This document shows, in pieces, positions 26,492 through 35,696 of a stretch of DNA of 64,000 bases. Below the pieces are notes generated by a model, which saw only the letters and a program-made list of their open reading frames with translations, had not been told where the DNA came from and searched no databases. Each line of letters opens with the position of its first letter. Within the stretch, counting starts at the first letter, position 1. The position numbers were made by a program, and so were the translations under genes. Origin of the DNA: Gammaproteobacteria bacterium (lineage in GTDB: Bacteria; Pseudomonadota; Gammaproteobacteria; Pseudomonadales; Pseudohongiellaceae); assembly GCA_002711845.1 (NCBI GenBank), contig PASF01000001.1, positions 479,537 to 543,536 of the forward strand. The letters run 5' to 3'.

Positions 26492-26926
26492 TCAATTGCC
26501 GACACGGACGGTCATGATGTCGCAGCTGGCGCCATGAAGCACCTTGTTTGCGGTGGAACCGAGCAGCAGCTTCCAGCCTGATGTGCCGTGACTGCCAATG
26601 ACAATGAGGTCCGCGCCGATCTCCTCGGCTTTGCTGCGAATCTCGGTGGCTGCCGCGCCGGCCAGTATCTGCTGCTGCGCGGGCGGGATACGGTGCTTTT
26701 CTGCGATGCCGGCCAGCCGCTGACGGGCGATCGCCATGGCTTCTTCCTGCAACTTGGTCATGTTGATGGCATAAGCATCAATTGGATAGGCCGCAGCAAC
26801 AGGCTCGACCACGTGGGTCAGGGTGATTCGGCCAACCTCACCACCGGCCAGCTCCAGAGCCCGTTCGATGATGCGGGTGGATTCATTGGATAAATCGACG
26901 GCGACTAAAACGCTGTGATAGCTCAT
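26492..26926 (-). CDS. Universal stress protein, single-domain UspA type
   Basis: A 144-residue Usp domain with the ATP-binding motif GSHGTSGWKLLLGSTANKV (about 114-132) and the LVAVDLSNES start. It is the first gene of the minus-strand operon that continues into fnr. GGAG precedes ATG. The 175-base gap to the divergent tandem-Usp gene contains the FNR box, which sits about 33 bases upstream of this start codon. Confidence 0.88.
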   Translation of the reverse strand: MSYHSVLVAVDLSNESTRIIERALELAGGEVGRITLTHVVEPVAAAYPIDAYAINMTKLQEEAMAIARQRLAGIAEKHRIPPAQQQILAGAAATEIRSKAEEIGADLIVIGSHGTSGWKLLLGSTANKVLHGASCDIMTVRVGN

Positions 26927-26952
26927 GATTCTGTGCTCCGTCGTGCTGGGTG

Positions 26953-26966
26953 TTGATTAAGATCAA
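26953..26966. promoter_or_regulatory. Perfect FNR/Anr box in the divergent usp intergenic region
   Basis: TTGAT-TAAG-ATCAA is an exact match to the FNR consensus TTGAT-N4-ATCAA. A class II site centred at -41.5 puts the plus-strand start near 27001, which leaves a leader of about 100 bases to the Usp gene at 27102. On the minus strand the same spacing falls inside uspA (26918), so the site most likely activates the plus-strand gene and might repress uspA-fnr. Confidence 0.75.
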
Positions 26967-27101
26967 AAAGCGACCTGCCGTTCAGAGTTTAACTGAGTAC
27001 CTGCGAAATGAGAAGCCGCCCGCTCTGACTGCGTTGCTAAGTGTGACGGATTGGCATACTCTCGACAACGTCTGGTTTGCGACTCAATGACGGAGGCTCA
27101 C

Positions 27102-28022
27102 ATGTACAGGCTCAGTAAAATCCTGGTTGTCATCGAACCGGAGCAGGACGATCAGCTGGCGCTCGACAAAGCCATTCGTCTGGCGCGGGTCAGTGGTGCC
27201 AGTCTGGAACTGGTCATTTGTGATCATAATGCCTACCTGGAGGATGGTTTTTATTTCGATCCGCCGCAGGCGCAGCTGCTGCGCCAGGAACACGTTGAGC
27301 GCAACCGGCTGCTGCTGGAAGATATGGCGCTGGTAATCAGGCAACAGGGCTTTACCGTTGAAGTAGAGGCATTGTGGGGTAACCCGTCGTACCAGAAGGT
27401 GATCGACAAAGTGCTGACCAGCCGGCCTGACCTGCTCATACAGAGTACCCGTCATCACGACAAGATAGCCCGCCTGCTGCTGTCACACCAGGACTGGCAA
27501 TTGTTGCGTTACTGCCCCTGTCCTTTACTGTTGGTCAAGGATAAACCCTGGCCTGAGCACCCGCTGTTTGTGGCTGCCGTTGATCCGGTGCACAGTAATG
27601 ACAAGCCTGCTGACCTGGATCATCAGTTGACCGGGGTCGCACATACGCTGGCGCAACTCACAGGCAGTGATGTGCGTCTGTTTCATTCCTGTTACCAGGC
27701 GCCCGTTTCAGGCGTGTACCCGGTTGTGGTTGACAAGAACCTGTACCGTGAGAAAACGGCGGATCTGCTTGCCGCGCTGGCATTGCCGGACGACGCGTTG
27801 TTCATCAGTGATGAGCCAGTTGCCCAGGCGCTGCCAGCCTACCTGACGCAACACAACGCCAGTGTGCTGGTGATGGGCGCGGTATCGCGCTCAGCCATTG
27901 ACCGGTTCTTCGTGGGCAGTACTGCGGAAAAGTTATTGGACAGGGTTGATCAGGACGTGCTGGTGGTCAAACCCGCCGGCTTTACAGATAAGGTGAAAAA
28001 AGCCAGGCCAGAGAGTCTCTGA
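27102..28022 (+). CDS. Tandem-domain universal stress protein (UspE-like)
   Basis: A 306-residue protein of two Usp domains (about 1-150 and 155-306), like E. coli UspE, whose gene is next to fnr. The second domain has VMGAVSRSAIDRFFVGSTAEKLL (ATP-site type). ATG 27102 is preferred over ATG 27087 because GGAGG lies five to six bases before it. The perfect FNR box upstream predicts induction when oxygen is low. Its 3' end overlaps the convergent cardiolipin-synthase gene by 41 bases. Confidence 0.85.
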   Translation: MYRLSKILVVIEPEQDDQLALDKAIRLARVSGASLELVICDHNAYLEDGFYFDPPQAQLLRQEHVERNRLLLEDMALVIRQQGFTVEVEALWGNPSYQKVIDKVLTSRPDLLIQSTRHHDKIARLLLSHQDWQLLRYCPCPLLLVKDKPWPEHPLFVAAVDPVHSNDKPADLDHQLTGVAHTLAQLTGSDVRLFHSCYQAPVSGVYPVVVDKNLYREKTADLLAALALPDDALFISDEPVAQALPAYLTQHNASVLVMGAVSRSAIDRFFVGSTAEKLLDRVDQDVLVVKPAGFTDKVKKARPESL

Positions 28023-29400
28023 TACGCACGGGCAGGCTGCGCTGATAGAGGTCCTCAAGCCTGACCGGTGTCGAGTGCCTGGCTTTGCTGGCATAGTAGT
28101 CACTGACGCGCGCATTGACGTCCCCGGAAAACAGTTCCACCCCCAGCTCGTAGTTCAATCGCAGGCTGCGCGGGTCGATGTTGGCTGAACCGATGAGGGT
28201 GTAGCTGTCATCAATCAGCAACAGTTTGCTGTGCACGAAAGGTGCCGGCTGATAGCGGATATCCACCCCGGCTTCGAGTAGCTGACGCAGCGTGTTTTGC
28301 ATCGCCCAGTGGGCGGCCGCGATATTATTGTGACCCGGTAGCAGGATCTGAATGCTGACACCGCGCAGGTGCGCGGCAATCAACGCGCCGATGATATCGA
28401 AGGTGGGCAGAAAATAGGGCGTCATGATAAGCACCCGCGAGCGCGCCGCTGAAATAGTACCCAGCAACAGGTTATTGAGTTTATCGATGTGTTTGTTGGG
28501 GCCATCAAGTATCAGTCTGCTCCAGACCCGGGCATCCGCTGCATTAACGTTGCTGCCTTTAAAAGGCTCGGCAGGTTTGCTGTCGGTACAGTAATACCAG
28601 TCTTTCCAGAAAGCCCATTCAAGATCATCAACAATCTCACCCTGCAGGCAAAAATGCATGTCCAGCACCCGGTCCGGATTATCGTGATTGTCGGCAAGGT
28701 GGCGGTCGCCGATATTCTGCCCACCGGTAAACGCCAGTTTTCCATCCACTATCAGCAGCTTTCGGTGGCTGCGCATATTGATATTCAGCGCTGGCGGGAT
28801 CAGCGTCAGCGGGTTGAAGCGGGTAAACGGGATGTTTCGCGACAGTAGTGTGCGTCCTATACGCGGGAAGTTCATCATCTCACCCAGCCCGTCAACGATC
28901 ACCTTTACTTCAACACCGCGCTCAACAGCCGCAGCCAGGGCGTCAACAATCTGTAAGCCACTGGTATTGTGATCGAAGATATAGGATGCCAGCAGCACCC
29001 GGTTCCGAGCCCCGGTGATCGCTTTCAGCATGGCAGGATAAAGCTGTTCGCCGTTCTCCAGCATGTCCAGGTGGGTGCATGCACTGAGGCCTTTATGTGT
29101 CAGTGATTCTCCCACCGTCGACAACGGTCGAAAGTGGGTGCCGGGCGGGTCGTGGATGGTGGAGATTGCGTCCCGGTTGAGCTTGCTGTCGTAGTCTTTC
29201 CTGGCCCGCGTGCGAACCCGGTTGATGCCGAACAGGTAATACAGGATCGGGCCGCCCAGCGGCAGTATGATACACAAGGCAATCCAGCCGAAGGCGGCTT
29301 TTGGATCGCGCTTGTTCAGTAAGGCGTGGCCGGCAGTGAACAGGCCGGCAAACAGCAGCAACGGGGGCAGTAACCAGACCAGCATGCCATTTGTCATCAT
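27982..29400 (-). CDS. Cardiolipin synthase (phospholipase D family)
   Basis: A 472-residue PLD-family cardiolipin synthase. It has an N-terminal PLDc_N segment of two transmembrane helices (about 6-60) and two HKD motifs: HRKLLIVD in the first half and HSKLLLID in the second, each followed by GS/GGxN. The enzyme condenses phosphatidylglycerol (ClsA type) into cardiolipin. AGGAG lies before the start; two adjacent ATG codons are possible. It is the third gene of the usp-EEP-cls minus-strand operon. Confidence 0.9.
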   Translation of the reverse strand: MMTNGMLVWLLPPLLLFAGLFTAGHALLNKRDPKAAFGWIALCIILPLGGPILYYLFGINRVRTRARKDYDSKLNRDAISTIHDPPGTHFRPLSTVGESLTHKGLSACTHLDMLENGEQLYPAMLKAITGARNRVLLASYIFDHNTSGLQIVDALAAAVERGVEVKVIVDGLGEMMNFPRIGRTLLSRNIPFTRFNPLTLIPPALNINMRSHRKLLIVDGKLAFTGGQNIGDRHLADNHDNPDRVLDMHFCLQGEIVDDLEWAFWKDWYYCTDSKPAEPFKGSNVNAADARVWSRLILDGPNKHIDKLNNLLLGTISAARSRVLIMTPYFLPTFDIIGALIAAHLRGVSIQILLPGHNNIAAAHWAMQNTLRQLLEAGVDIRYQPAPFVHSKLLLIDDSYTLIGSANIDPRSLRLNYELGVELFSGDVNARVSDYYASKARHSTPVRLEDLYQRSLPVRIRDSLAWLFSPYL

Positions 29401-29449
29401 CCCTGCTCCTGTGCTCGCTTTGTATGTCAGCTCAAGTGGATGTCGGTGT

Positions 29450-30208
29450 CTATGTCCTGGTCAGGCTGATGTCTGTGGTCATGGCGCAGTGGTCGGAGAA
29501 CTCCCGCCAATGATTGCCCGACAAGGTCTGGCAGGTATGAATATCGAAACCGCGTACATAGATTCTGTCCATGGGCAAGACCGGCAAAAATGCCGGGAAG
29601 GTTTTCGCGCACCCGCCATTGACGGCCTCATGCGCTTCGACAACACCAAGGCCGTTCAGCAGGGCGCGGTGCGTCACCAGTCGCCAGTCATTAAAATCAC
29701 CCGCGATGACCAGCGGTGCGTCGGCCGGAATAGATCGCCCGACGTGTTCAATGAGGCGGGCGGTCTGCAGGCGACGTTCTTTTTCGAACAGGCCGAAGTG
29801 TATGCAGATCAGGTGAATATTATTGGCAATGACGCCATGCAGGAAGCCTCGCTGGGAAAAATTCACGAACGATGCGTCAATATTGTCCCAGCTCAGAAAC
29901 GGATTGGCGCTTAATATGGCATTGCCATGATGGCCATGTTGGTAAATGGCATTTTTGCCGTAGGCATGGTGTGTCCAGACTGTGTCAGCCAGGTATTCCA
30001 GCTGAGTCTCGGCAGGCCAGTGCTGCAACTTTCTGCGGTGCCTCTGATTGTCGCCCACCACTTCCTGTAAAAACACCAGGTCAGCCTTGCTGGCGCGAAG
30101 CTGTTCGCGGATGTGGGACAGCACCAGACGGCGGGGGCCCATGGCAAAGCCTTTGTGGATGTTCAGCGTCAGGATTCTTAAAGGCGTTCCGGACATGGCT
30201 GGAGGCAT
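29450..30208 (-). CDS. Endonuclease/exonuclease/phosphatase family protein (YbhP-like)
   Basis: A 252-residue metal-dependent EEP phosphatase. Typical motifs are LRILTLNIHKG (Asn), LVFLQEVVGD (catalytic Glu), APLVIAGDFNDW (Asp/Asn) and the final FSDHCAMTTDI (Asp-His). It has the same partner as E. coli ybhP, which lies next to clsB. The start ATG shares its last base with the stop of the Usp gene (30208), an overlap of one base. A shorter start at 30196 is possible. Confidence 0.86.
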   Translation of the reverse strand: MPPAMSGTPLRILTLNIHKGFAMGPRRLVLSHIREQLRASKADLVFLQEVVGDNQRHRRKLQHWPAETQLEYLADTVWTHHAYGKNAIYQHGHHGNAILSANPFLSWDNIDASFVNFSQRGFLHGVIANNIHLICIHFGLFEKERRLQTARLIEHVGRSIPADAPLVIAGDFNDWRLVTHRALLNGLGVVEAHEAVNGGCAKTFPAFLPVLPMDRIYVRGFDIHTCQTLSGNHWREFSDHCAMTTDISLTRT

Positions 30209-31119
30209 TACCTGTCTTGTTTCATGATGAGCACATCACACGGTGTATCGTATAGGATTTTTTCCGCTGTACTGCCCACGATGGCACTCTCGACAACATT
30301 GCGTGACAGGGCGCCGAGCACCAGTATGTTGACCCGGTCTTTGCGGATGGTCTGCAGCAACGTTTTGATCAGGTCGCCGCGCGTCATGCTCACCTGATCA
30401 TCACTGAGGTCATAATCGGCGATCAGCGCCCGAACCCGGGTCCAATGAGTATCACGCACTTCCCTGACATAGTCCTCGGCATCCATCACTTTGGGAAACA
30501 TTGAACTCAGGTCCGGGAAGTAGCAGTGAAACACCCGGGTGTTGAGTTGCAGTGATGCTGCCAGGCCTGCTGTGGTGTCCAGCAGCAAGTGATCGAGCTG
30601 ATTCTGCTGGGCCTTGCTGTGCAGGGGGTCTACCGCAGCCATGATCGCGCCGTCTTCGGCCCAGGCGCGGGCTTTGACCAGCAGCAGCGGTGAAGGGCAG
30701 TTTTTCACCAGTTTCCAGTCGGTGTTGGTAATCAGGATACGCGACAGTGCTGACTGGTTTTGCACGCTCTTCAGCGTCATGTCAGGCTTGAATTCGCGGA
30801 TCTTGCGCAGGATGACCGCCGCACTGTTTTTGTCGCTGGTGAAATAGGTGTCGGTGTCAATGCCCTGGACCTCAAACCGGGTTTGCAATGCCGCAAGCCG
30901 GGACTGGTAGTGTTCCAGGAATAACTGCTTTTGCGTGCGAAAAAACCGGGATGCCAGCCCCGGTTGGACGCCACTGTCCTGGGGCAGGACGTTGGCTTTG
31001 TTCATGAACAGCAGCACCTGCGCCCTGCTGTTGAAGGCCAACAATATTGCCCGCTCAATGACGAAGTCACTGTCGTTATCAGGGTCAACAATGACCAATA
31101 GTTTTTTCAGGCTTTTCAC
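30208..31119 (-). CDS. Tandem-domain universal stress protein
   Basis: A 303-residue two-domain Usp protein, related to the one at 27102. The N-terminal part begins KKLLVIVDPDNDSDFVIERA, and the second domain carries LVLGALSRNVVESAIVGSTAEKIL. It is the first gene of the operon with the EEP phosphatase and cardiolipin synthase. No exact FNR box was seen in the 94-base upstream gap to speE, although a TTGA-type half-site occurs there. Confidence 0.83.
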   Translation of the reverse strand: MKSLKKLLVIVDPDNDSDFVIERAILLAFNSRAQVLLFMNKANVLPQDSGVQPGLASRFFRTQKQLFLEHYQSRLAALQTRFEVQGIDTDTYFTSDKNSAAVILRKIREFKPDMTLKSVQNQSALSRILITNTDWKLVKNCPSPLLLVKARAWAEDGAIMAAVDPLHSKAQQNQLDHLLLDTTAGLAASLQLNTRVFHCYFPDLSSMFPKVMDAEDYVREVRDTHWTRVRALIADYDLSDDQVSMTRGDLIKTLLQTIRKDRVNILVLGALSRNVVESAIVGSTAEKILYDTPCDVLIMKQDR

Positions 31120-31213
31120 AGTGTTGCTTGTCCCGTCGCGTATCTTTGAGTCAACGGTCCATATTGGGTAAACAACGACCTGCTTGTCAAGTCGGGCAGA
31201 CCGCTTCTACGCT

Positions 31214-32080
31214 TCAGGCCTGTTTGAGAGGGGCGAGTTTGTCCAGCACATACTGCGGCAGGGCGAAGGCGGCATGGTGCAGTTCCGGCGTGTAGTACCG
31301 GCTGCGGATGCCACTGGCGTGCCAGCGTGATTGCAGGGTGGGCAGGTCTGTTCTGCGCAGCGAGGGCTCGTCACTTGCCCAGGCAAAGGTCATGATGCCG
31401 CCTACGTAGGTGGGTACAGCCGCACCGTAGAAATGCCAGTCCCGGTACAGGCGATTGAGCCGGGCGGCGGTATTGGTGACTTCGTCGGTTTGCATGAACA
31501 CCACCCCATTCTGGGTGACCAGGATGCCGCCGGGGTTCAGGCAGCGCTGGCAACCGGCATAGAAGTCCTTGGTAAACAGGACTTCACCGGGACCCTGCGG
31601 ATCAGTGGAGTCCGAGATGATGACATCGAAGCGCTGCTGTGTGGTCTGCACAAAGTCAAACCCGTCACCGATGACAATATTGGCGCGCGGGTCATCATAG
31701 GCGCCGTCGCTGTGGGCCGGCAGGTATTCGCGGGCCATGTCGATGACGGCCTGGTCAATCTCGACCTGGGTGACATGCTCAACGGCACGGTGGCGACAGA
31801 CCTCGCGCAGGATACCGCCATCACCGCCACCAATGATCAGTACGCGGGTTGCGTTACCATGCGCAATCAACGGTACATGTGTCAGCATCTCATGATAGAT
31901 GAATTCATCGCGCTCGGTGGTCTGCACGATACCGTCCAGTGCCATCACCCGACCAAACTGGCGATTCTTGAAGATCATCAGATGCTGGTGGTCAGTCTTG
32001 TGTTCAAACAGCACTTCGTCGATGGTAAAGGATTGGCCATAACCTGAATAAAGTGTTTCTGTCCAATGACCAGCTGACAT
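31214..32080 (-). CDS. speE: Spermidine synthase
   Basis: A 288-residue aminopropyltransferase that joins putrescine to decarboxylated S-adenosylmethionine. It has the nucleotide loop GGGDGG (84-89), the acidic strand TQVEIDQAV and the catalytic DSTDP (Asp157, Asp160). It follows speD on the same strand (100-base gap with a perfect hairpin at 32142-32159). It has no signal peptide and is cytoplasmic. The methylthioadenosine by-product would enter the mtnA pathway. Confidence 0.95.
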   Translation of the reverse strand: MSAGHWTETLYSGYGQSFTIDEVLFEHKTDHQHLMIFKNRQFGRVMALDGIVQTTERDEFIYHEMLTHVPLIAHGNATRVLIIGGGDGGILREVCRHRAVEHVTQVEIDQAVIDMAREYLPAHSDGAYDDPRANIVIGDGFDFVQTTQQRFDVIISDSTDPQGPGEVLFTKDFYAGCQRCLNPGGILVTQNGVVFMQTDEVTNTAARLNRLYRDWHFYGAAVPTYVGGIMTFAWASDEPSLRRTDLPTLQSRWHASGIRSRYYTPELHHAAFALPQYVLDKLAPLKQA

Positions 32081-32141
32081 CCGGCGTCTCCTGTGACGGC
32101 AAGGCGTGTGTACGGCGAAAGGGGGTGGGTGGGGCTTGCCG

Positions 32142-32159
32142 GTGCGCCGGACGGCGCAC
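32142..32159. repeat. Hairpin between speD and speE
   Basis: GTGCGCC (32142-32148) and GGCGCAC (32153-32159) form a perfect 7-bp GC-rich stem with a GGAC loop. No T-run follows, so it may be an mRNA processing or partial termination point. Confidence 0.45.
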
Positions 32160-32180
32160 GGGCAGTCAGTAAAACGGACG

Positions 32181-32669
32181 TTACTCTTCGGTGGCCGGTT
32201 GCGTCAGGCCGCGCAGTTGCTCGCCGACTGTCACACGGGTGGGGCGGAATGCTTCCTTGAGGATAGGCACCGCTTTTTCCGGCTGGGCGTCGCCACACAT
32301 GAAGATATCAAACGCTGCGTAGCCGCGTTCGGGCCAGGTATGAACGCTGATATGCGACTCGGCCAACACGGCAACACCGGAGATCCCGCCATTGGGCGTA
32401 AAGTGATGCATGTGAATATGCAGCAGGGTGGCGCCGCAGTGGTCCACGCAATCACGGAAGGCTTTTTCCATGGTGTCGAGGTCGGTCAGATTCTCAGCGC
32501 CCCAAAAGTCTATCAGTAAATGCGTACCGGCGAATTCCAGACCGTTGCGGTGAATAAAGTGATCTTTCGCATCGTCCGCTGGCGCACCGGTGAAAGTAGG
32601 CCATTCACTCTCGTTCGCGCTGGTATCGGTTGGTTTGAGAGACTCTTTAATGGAGGAGATTGTGCTCAT
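32181..32669 (-). CDS. speD: S-adenosylmethionine decarboxylase proenzyme
   Basis: A 162-residue proenzyme of the small (SpeH/bacterial class 1B) type, which cleaves itself to form a pyruvoyl group. The processing site is [12 protein letters not shown] (Ser105), followed by [12 protein letters not shown] with the catalytic Cys. The protein carries an N-terminal extension of about 35 residues ([15 protein letters not shown]) compared with the minimal enzyme. It supplies decarboxylated S-adenosylmethionine to SpeE just downstream. Confidence 0.93.
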   Translation of the reverse strand: MSTISSIKESLKPTDTSANESEWPTFTGAPADDAKDHFIHRNGLEFAGTHLLIDFWGAENLTDLDTMEKAFRDCVDHCGATLLHIHMHHFTPNGGISGVAVLAESHISVHTWPERGYAAFDIFMCGDAQPEKAVPILKEAFRPTRVTVGEQLRGLTQPATEE

Positions 32670-33066
32670 AATCCGGGCCCCAAAAAAAGCTGGCGGTGAA
32701 CTTATAAACCTGCGTTTTGCTGCGACTAAACAGTATTCGTCGGGCTATAAGCCTCCACACCATGCGTGGTAAATTTATCAATGTCAGTCGTGCTGCTCGA
32801 GGCTTTTTTGTTCGAGAAGTGACAGAGGGAACGCAGTTTATGGATTTTTGGCTGAAATACAAGTGAATATTGCGTTTTTTTGCCGTTTCGACGTTGATAT
32901 TGCTCAATATGGTGACGACGTATAAATGGGCAAATTTGGAGACCGCCCTGCGGCTGGCGGGTGCTGCCCCTCGGAGACGCCCGTAAACCCATCCCTGGGG
33001 GGCGCATACGCTTCTCGGGTCAGCACCCGCCACCCGCGCCGCAGGGCGGGTGCACTCGATCACGTG
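32670..33066. other. 397-base gene-free gap upstream of speD
   Basis: The stretch is A+T-rich near speD (32760-32930), so it should hold the speD promoter, but no clear -35/-10 pair stands out. The G+C-rich half at 32942-33050 is the long inverted repeat listed separately. No RNA gene was recognised. Confidence 0.6.
32942..33050. repeat. Long nested inverted-repeat element
   Basis: The outer arms are CCGCCCTGCGG (32943-32953) with CCGCAGGGCGG (33039-33049), then TGGCGGGTGCTG (32955-32966) with CAGCACCCGCCA (33021-33032); both pairs are perfect. An inner CGCCC/GGGCG pair (32978-32982, 33000-33004) surrounds CGTAAACCCATCCCTGGG. Intergenic elements with a GTAAACCCATCC core recur in marine gammaproteobacteria (my recollection, not searched). 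It follows the 3' end of the minus-strand acyl-CoA dehydrogenase gene. Confidence 0.65.
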
Positions 33067-34215
33067 TCAGGACGCATCCTTGATCATGTTGCGGGCAATG
33101 ATGATCTGCTGGATCTGGCTGGTGCCCTCGTACAGACGGAACAGGCGCACATCGCGGTAGAAACGCTCGACTGCGTATTCCGAGACATAGCCTGCACCGC
33201 CGTGGATCTGCACCGCACGGTCTGCCACGCGGCCGACCATTTCTGTGGCGTACAGTTTGCAGGCGGCTGATTCAGTGCTGATGTTCTTGCCCTCGTCACG
33301 CATGCGGGCCGCGTCCAATACCATGCATTTGCCAGCATAGCTTTCAGTCTTGGAGTCGGCCAGCATGGCCTGGATCAGCTGGTGTTCGGCAATGGGTTTG
33401 CCAAACTGCTTGCGCTCAATGGCATAGTGCAGCGCATCATCTATCAGCCGCTCGGCAATGCCGACGCTGAAACCGGCAATGTGCAGGCGGCCGCGGTCGA
33501 GCACCTTCATGGCGGTGATGAAGCCCTGGCCTTCTTCACCGATCAGGTTGGCAGCCGGTACGCGGCAGTCCTCGAAAATGACGTCGCAGGTCAGTGAGCC
33601 GGCCTGACCCATTTTCTTGTCGATGGCGCCCAGGCTGAGGCCGGGCGTGCCTTTTTCCACGATGAACGCGGAAATGCCGCGTGCACCCTTGATATCCGGG
33701 TTGGTGCGGGCCATCACATTGAAGGTGTCAGCGACCGGGCCATTGGTGATGTAGCGCTTGGTGCCATTGATGATGTAGTGATCACCGTCGCGTACCGCAG
33801 TGGTTTTCAGCGCGCCGGCATCGGAGCCGACATCCGGCTCGGTCAGGCAAAAGCAGCCCACCCATTCGCCGCTGGCGTACTTGGGCAGGAATTTCTGTTT
33901 CTGTTCTTCGGTGCCATCAAACACCACGGCGGCGGAACCGATACCGTTATTGGTGCCGAGAATGGAGCGAAAGGCGGGTGATGTGCGACCCAGCGCCATT
34001 GCCACATAGATCTCTTCTTCCATGGTCAGGCCCAGGCCGCCGTACTCCTCCGGTATGGTCATGCCAAACAGGCCAAGCTCTTTCATTTCCTGAATGATAT
34101 CGTCAGGAACCTTGTGCTCTTCGGCTACCTGCTGCTCGGCGGGAACCAACCGCTCGCGAACAAAACGATCAACAATATCAATGAGTTGATTCAGCGTTTC
34201 CTGGTCTCGTATCAT
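33067..34215 (-). CDS. Acyl-CoA dehydrogenase, homomeric medium/short-chain type
   Basis: A 382-residue flavoenzyme that oxidises acyl-CoA to trans-2-enoyl-CoA in beta-oxidation. It has LTEPDVGSDAGALKT, KRYITNGPVADTF and the C-terminal LYEGTSQIQQIIIARNM, whose Glu363 is the catalytic base as in MCAD/SCAD. Unlike the two paired systems in this window it keeps the canonical Glu. It is divergent from the thiolase gene, which together with the next genes completes a beta-oxidation set. Confidence 0.92.
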   Translation of the reverse strand: MIRDQETLNQLIDIVDRFVRERLVPAEQQVAEEHKVPDDIIQEMKELGLFGMTIPEEYGGLGLTMEEEIYVAMALGRTSPAFRSILGTNNGIGSAAVVFDGTEEQKQKFLPKYASGEWVGCFCLTEPDVGSDAGALKTTAVRDGDHYIINGTKRYITNGPVADTFNVMARTNPDIKGARGISAFIVEKGTPGLSLGAIDKKMGQAGSLTCDVIFEDCRVPAANLIGEEGQGFITAMKVLDRGRLHIAGFSVGIAERLIDDALHYAIERKQFGKPIAEHQLIQAMLADSKTESYAGKCMVLDAARMRDEGKNISTESAACKLYATEMVGRVADRAVQIHGGAGYVSEYAVERFYRDVRLFRLYEGTSQIQQIIIARNMIKDAS

Positions 34216-34376
34216 GCTTAGCCTCTGCCGTAAACGTTGCCAATAATTCTATAGAACGAAAGCTCGTCATAATAACGCGATTGCCCGTCCTGAGTCGAAT
34301 TCCACGGTATGTTTGCTTGTGCTACCATTGCGGCCCTGCTTATTTTGCATGCAATGGGGAACAAGAGAACAGTCCT

Positions 34377-35591
34377 ATGAGTCAATTACACGAAGCCTAT
34401 ATCTACGACGGTGGTCGCTCTGCATTCGGCCGCCATGGGGGGGCGTTGTCCCCCTTGCGGCCCGATGATCTGCTCGCTCACGTGATCAGGACCGTGGTCG
34501 GACGTAATGTGTTCAATCCGGAGGCCTATGAGGATGTCATCATGGGCAATACCAACCAGGCCGGGGAAGACTGTCGTAACGTGGGCCGCTTTGCCGCGTT
34601 GCTGGCGGGCATGCCCACCTCGGTCGGTGGACTGACCGTCAACCGCCTGTGTGGTTCCGGTCTGGCGGCCGTGCTGGATGCCAGTCGTGGCGTGAAAACC
34701 GGCGAAGGCGCCCTGTTTGTCGCTGGAGGCGTGGAGTCCATGAGCCGTGCGCCGCTGATCCTGTCGAAAGCTCAGTCCGCGTTTGATCGTGGCCAGCAGA
34801 TTGCCGATAGTACACTTGGAGCCAGATTTACCAACCCGTTGATCTCCAAAGGTTTTGGTGATGACACCATGCCGCAGACAGCGGACAATATTGCCAGCGA
34901 CCTGAGCATCAGCCGGGAAGACAGCGATGCGTTTGCCGCCGCGTCACAGGCTAAGTACGAAGCAGCCCGGGTGGCGGGTTTCTTCAAGGATGAAATTATC
35001 CCGGTAGAGGTGCCGCAGGGGCGCAAAAAGCCGCCACGTGTCGTGGACGCCGATGAGCATCCGCGCGCCGACTCCACGGTCGAGGTCCTGGGCGGGCTGC
35101 GGCCGCTGTTCGAGGGTGGTGTGGTCACCGCCGGCAATGCGTCCGGTATCAATGATGGTGCGGCTGCGCTGATTATTGGCAATGCGGCAATGGGTGAAAA
35201 GTACGGCGTCAAGCCACGTGCCCGCATCATTGCCGGTGCCATTGCCGGGGTCGAGCCTCGGGTGATGGGTCTGGGGCCGGTGTTTGCTGCCCGCAAGGCG
35301 CTGGATCGTGCCGGCCTGAAATTGTCTGATATGGACATTATTGAAATCAACGAAGCATTTGCGACCCAGGTACTGGGTTGTCTGAAGATGCTGGACGTGG
35401 ATTTCAATGATCCGCGTGTCAACCCCAATGGTGGTGCCATCGCGGTGGGTCATCCGCTGGGTGCATCGGGGGCTCGCATTGCGCTGACAACGCTGCGTGA
35501 ACTCGAGCGTACGGGTGGTCGTTATGCCATGGTCAGCCTGTGTATCGGCATTGGCCAGGGTGTCGCTGCTGTCATAGAGCGCCTTGATTGA
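34377..35591 (+). CDS. Acetyl-CoA acyltransferase (3-ketoacyl-CoA thiolase)
   Basis: A 404-residue thiolase. The acyl-enzyme Cys92 lies in NRLCGSGLAAV, the base His359 in GHPLGASGAR and the second Cys389 in SLCIGIGQG (usual CGGGMG altered). The family is PcaF/FadA-like degradative thiolases. ATG 34377 is chosen because it gives the usual N-terminus (EAYIYDGGRSAFGRHGG); the frame extends further upstream without a ribosome binding site. It is followed by the FadB/FadJ-type gene. Confidence 0.92.
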   Translation: MSQLHEAYIYDGGRSAFGRHGGALSPLRPDDLLAHVIRTVVGRNVFNPEAYEDVIMGNTNQAGEDCRNVGRFAALLAGMPTSVGGLTVNRLCGSGLAAVLDASRGVKTGEGALFVAGGVESMSRAPLILSKAQSAFDRGQQIADSTLGARFTNPLISKGFGDDTMPQTADNIASDLSISREDSDAFAAASQAKYEAARVAGFFKDEIIPVEVPQGRKKPPRVVDADEHPRADSTVEVLGGLRPLFEGGVVTAGNASGINDGAAALIIGNAAMGEKYGVKPRARIIAGAIAGVEPRVMGLGPVFAARKALDRAGLKLSDMDIIEINEAFATQVLGCLKMLDVDFNDPRVNPNGGAIAVGHPLGASGARIALTTLRELERTGGRYAMVSLCIGIGQGVAAVIERLD

Positions 35592-35696
35592 TCGGCTTTT
35601 TTATCAACTCCGGAACTGGCATGTCCAGGCATGTTCTTCGACAAATGTCAGCGCCGGAATCAAAATTTTCTGAAAAATAATGTAAAGGATTCACTC

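Noticed and set aside
35585-35622. TTGAT...ATCAA near 35.6 kb as an FNR box
   Set aside because: The spacing between half-sites is ten, not four bases.
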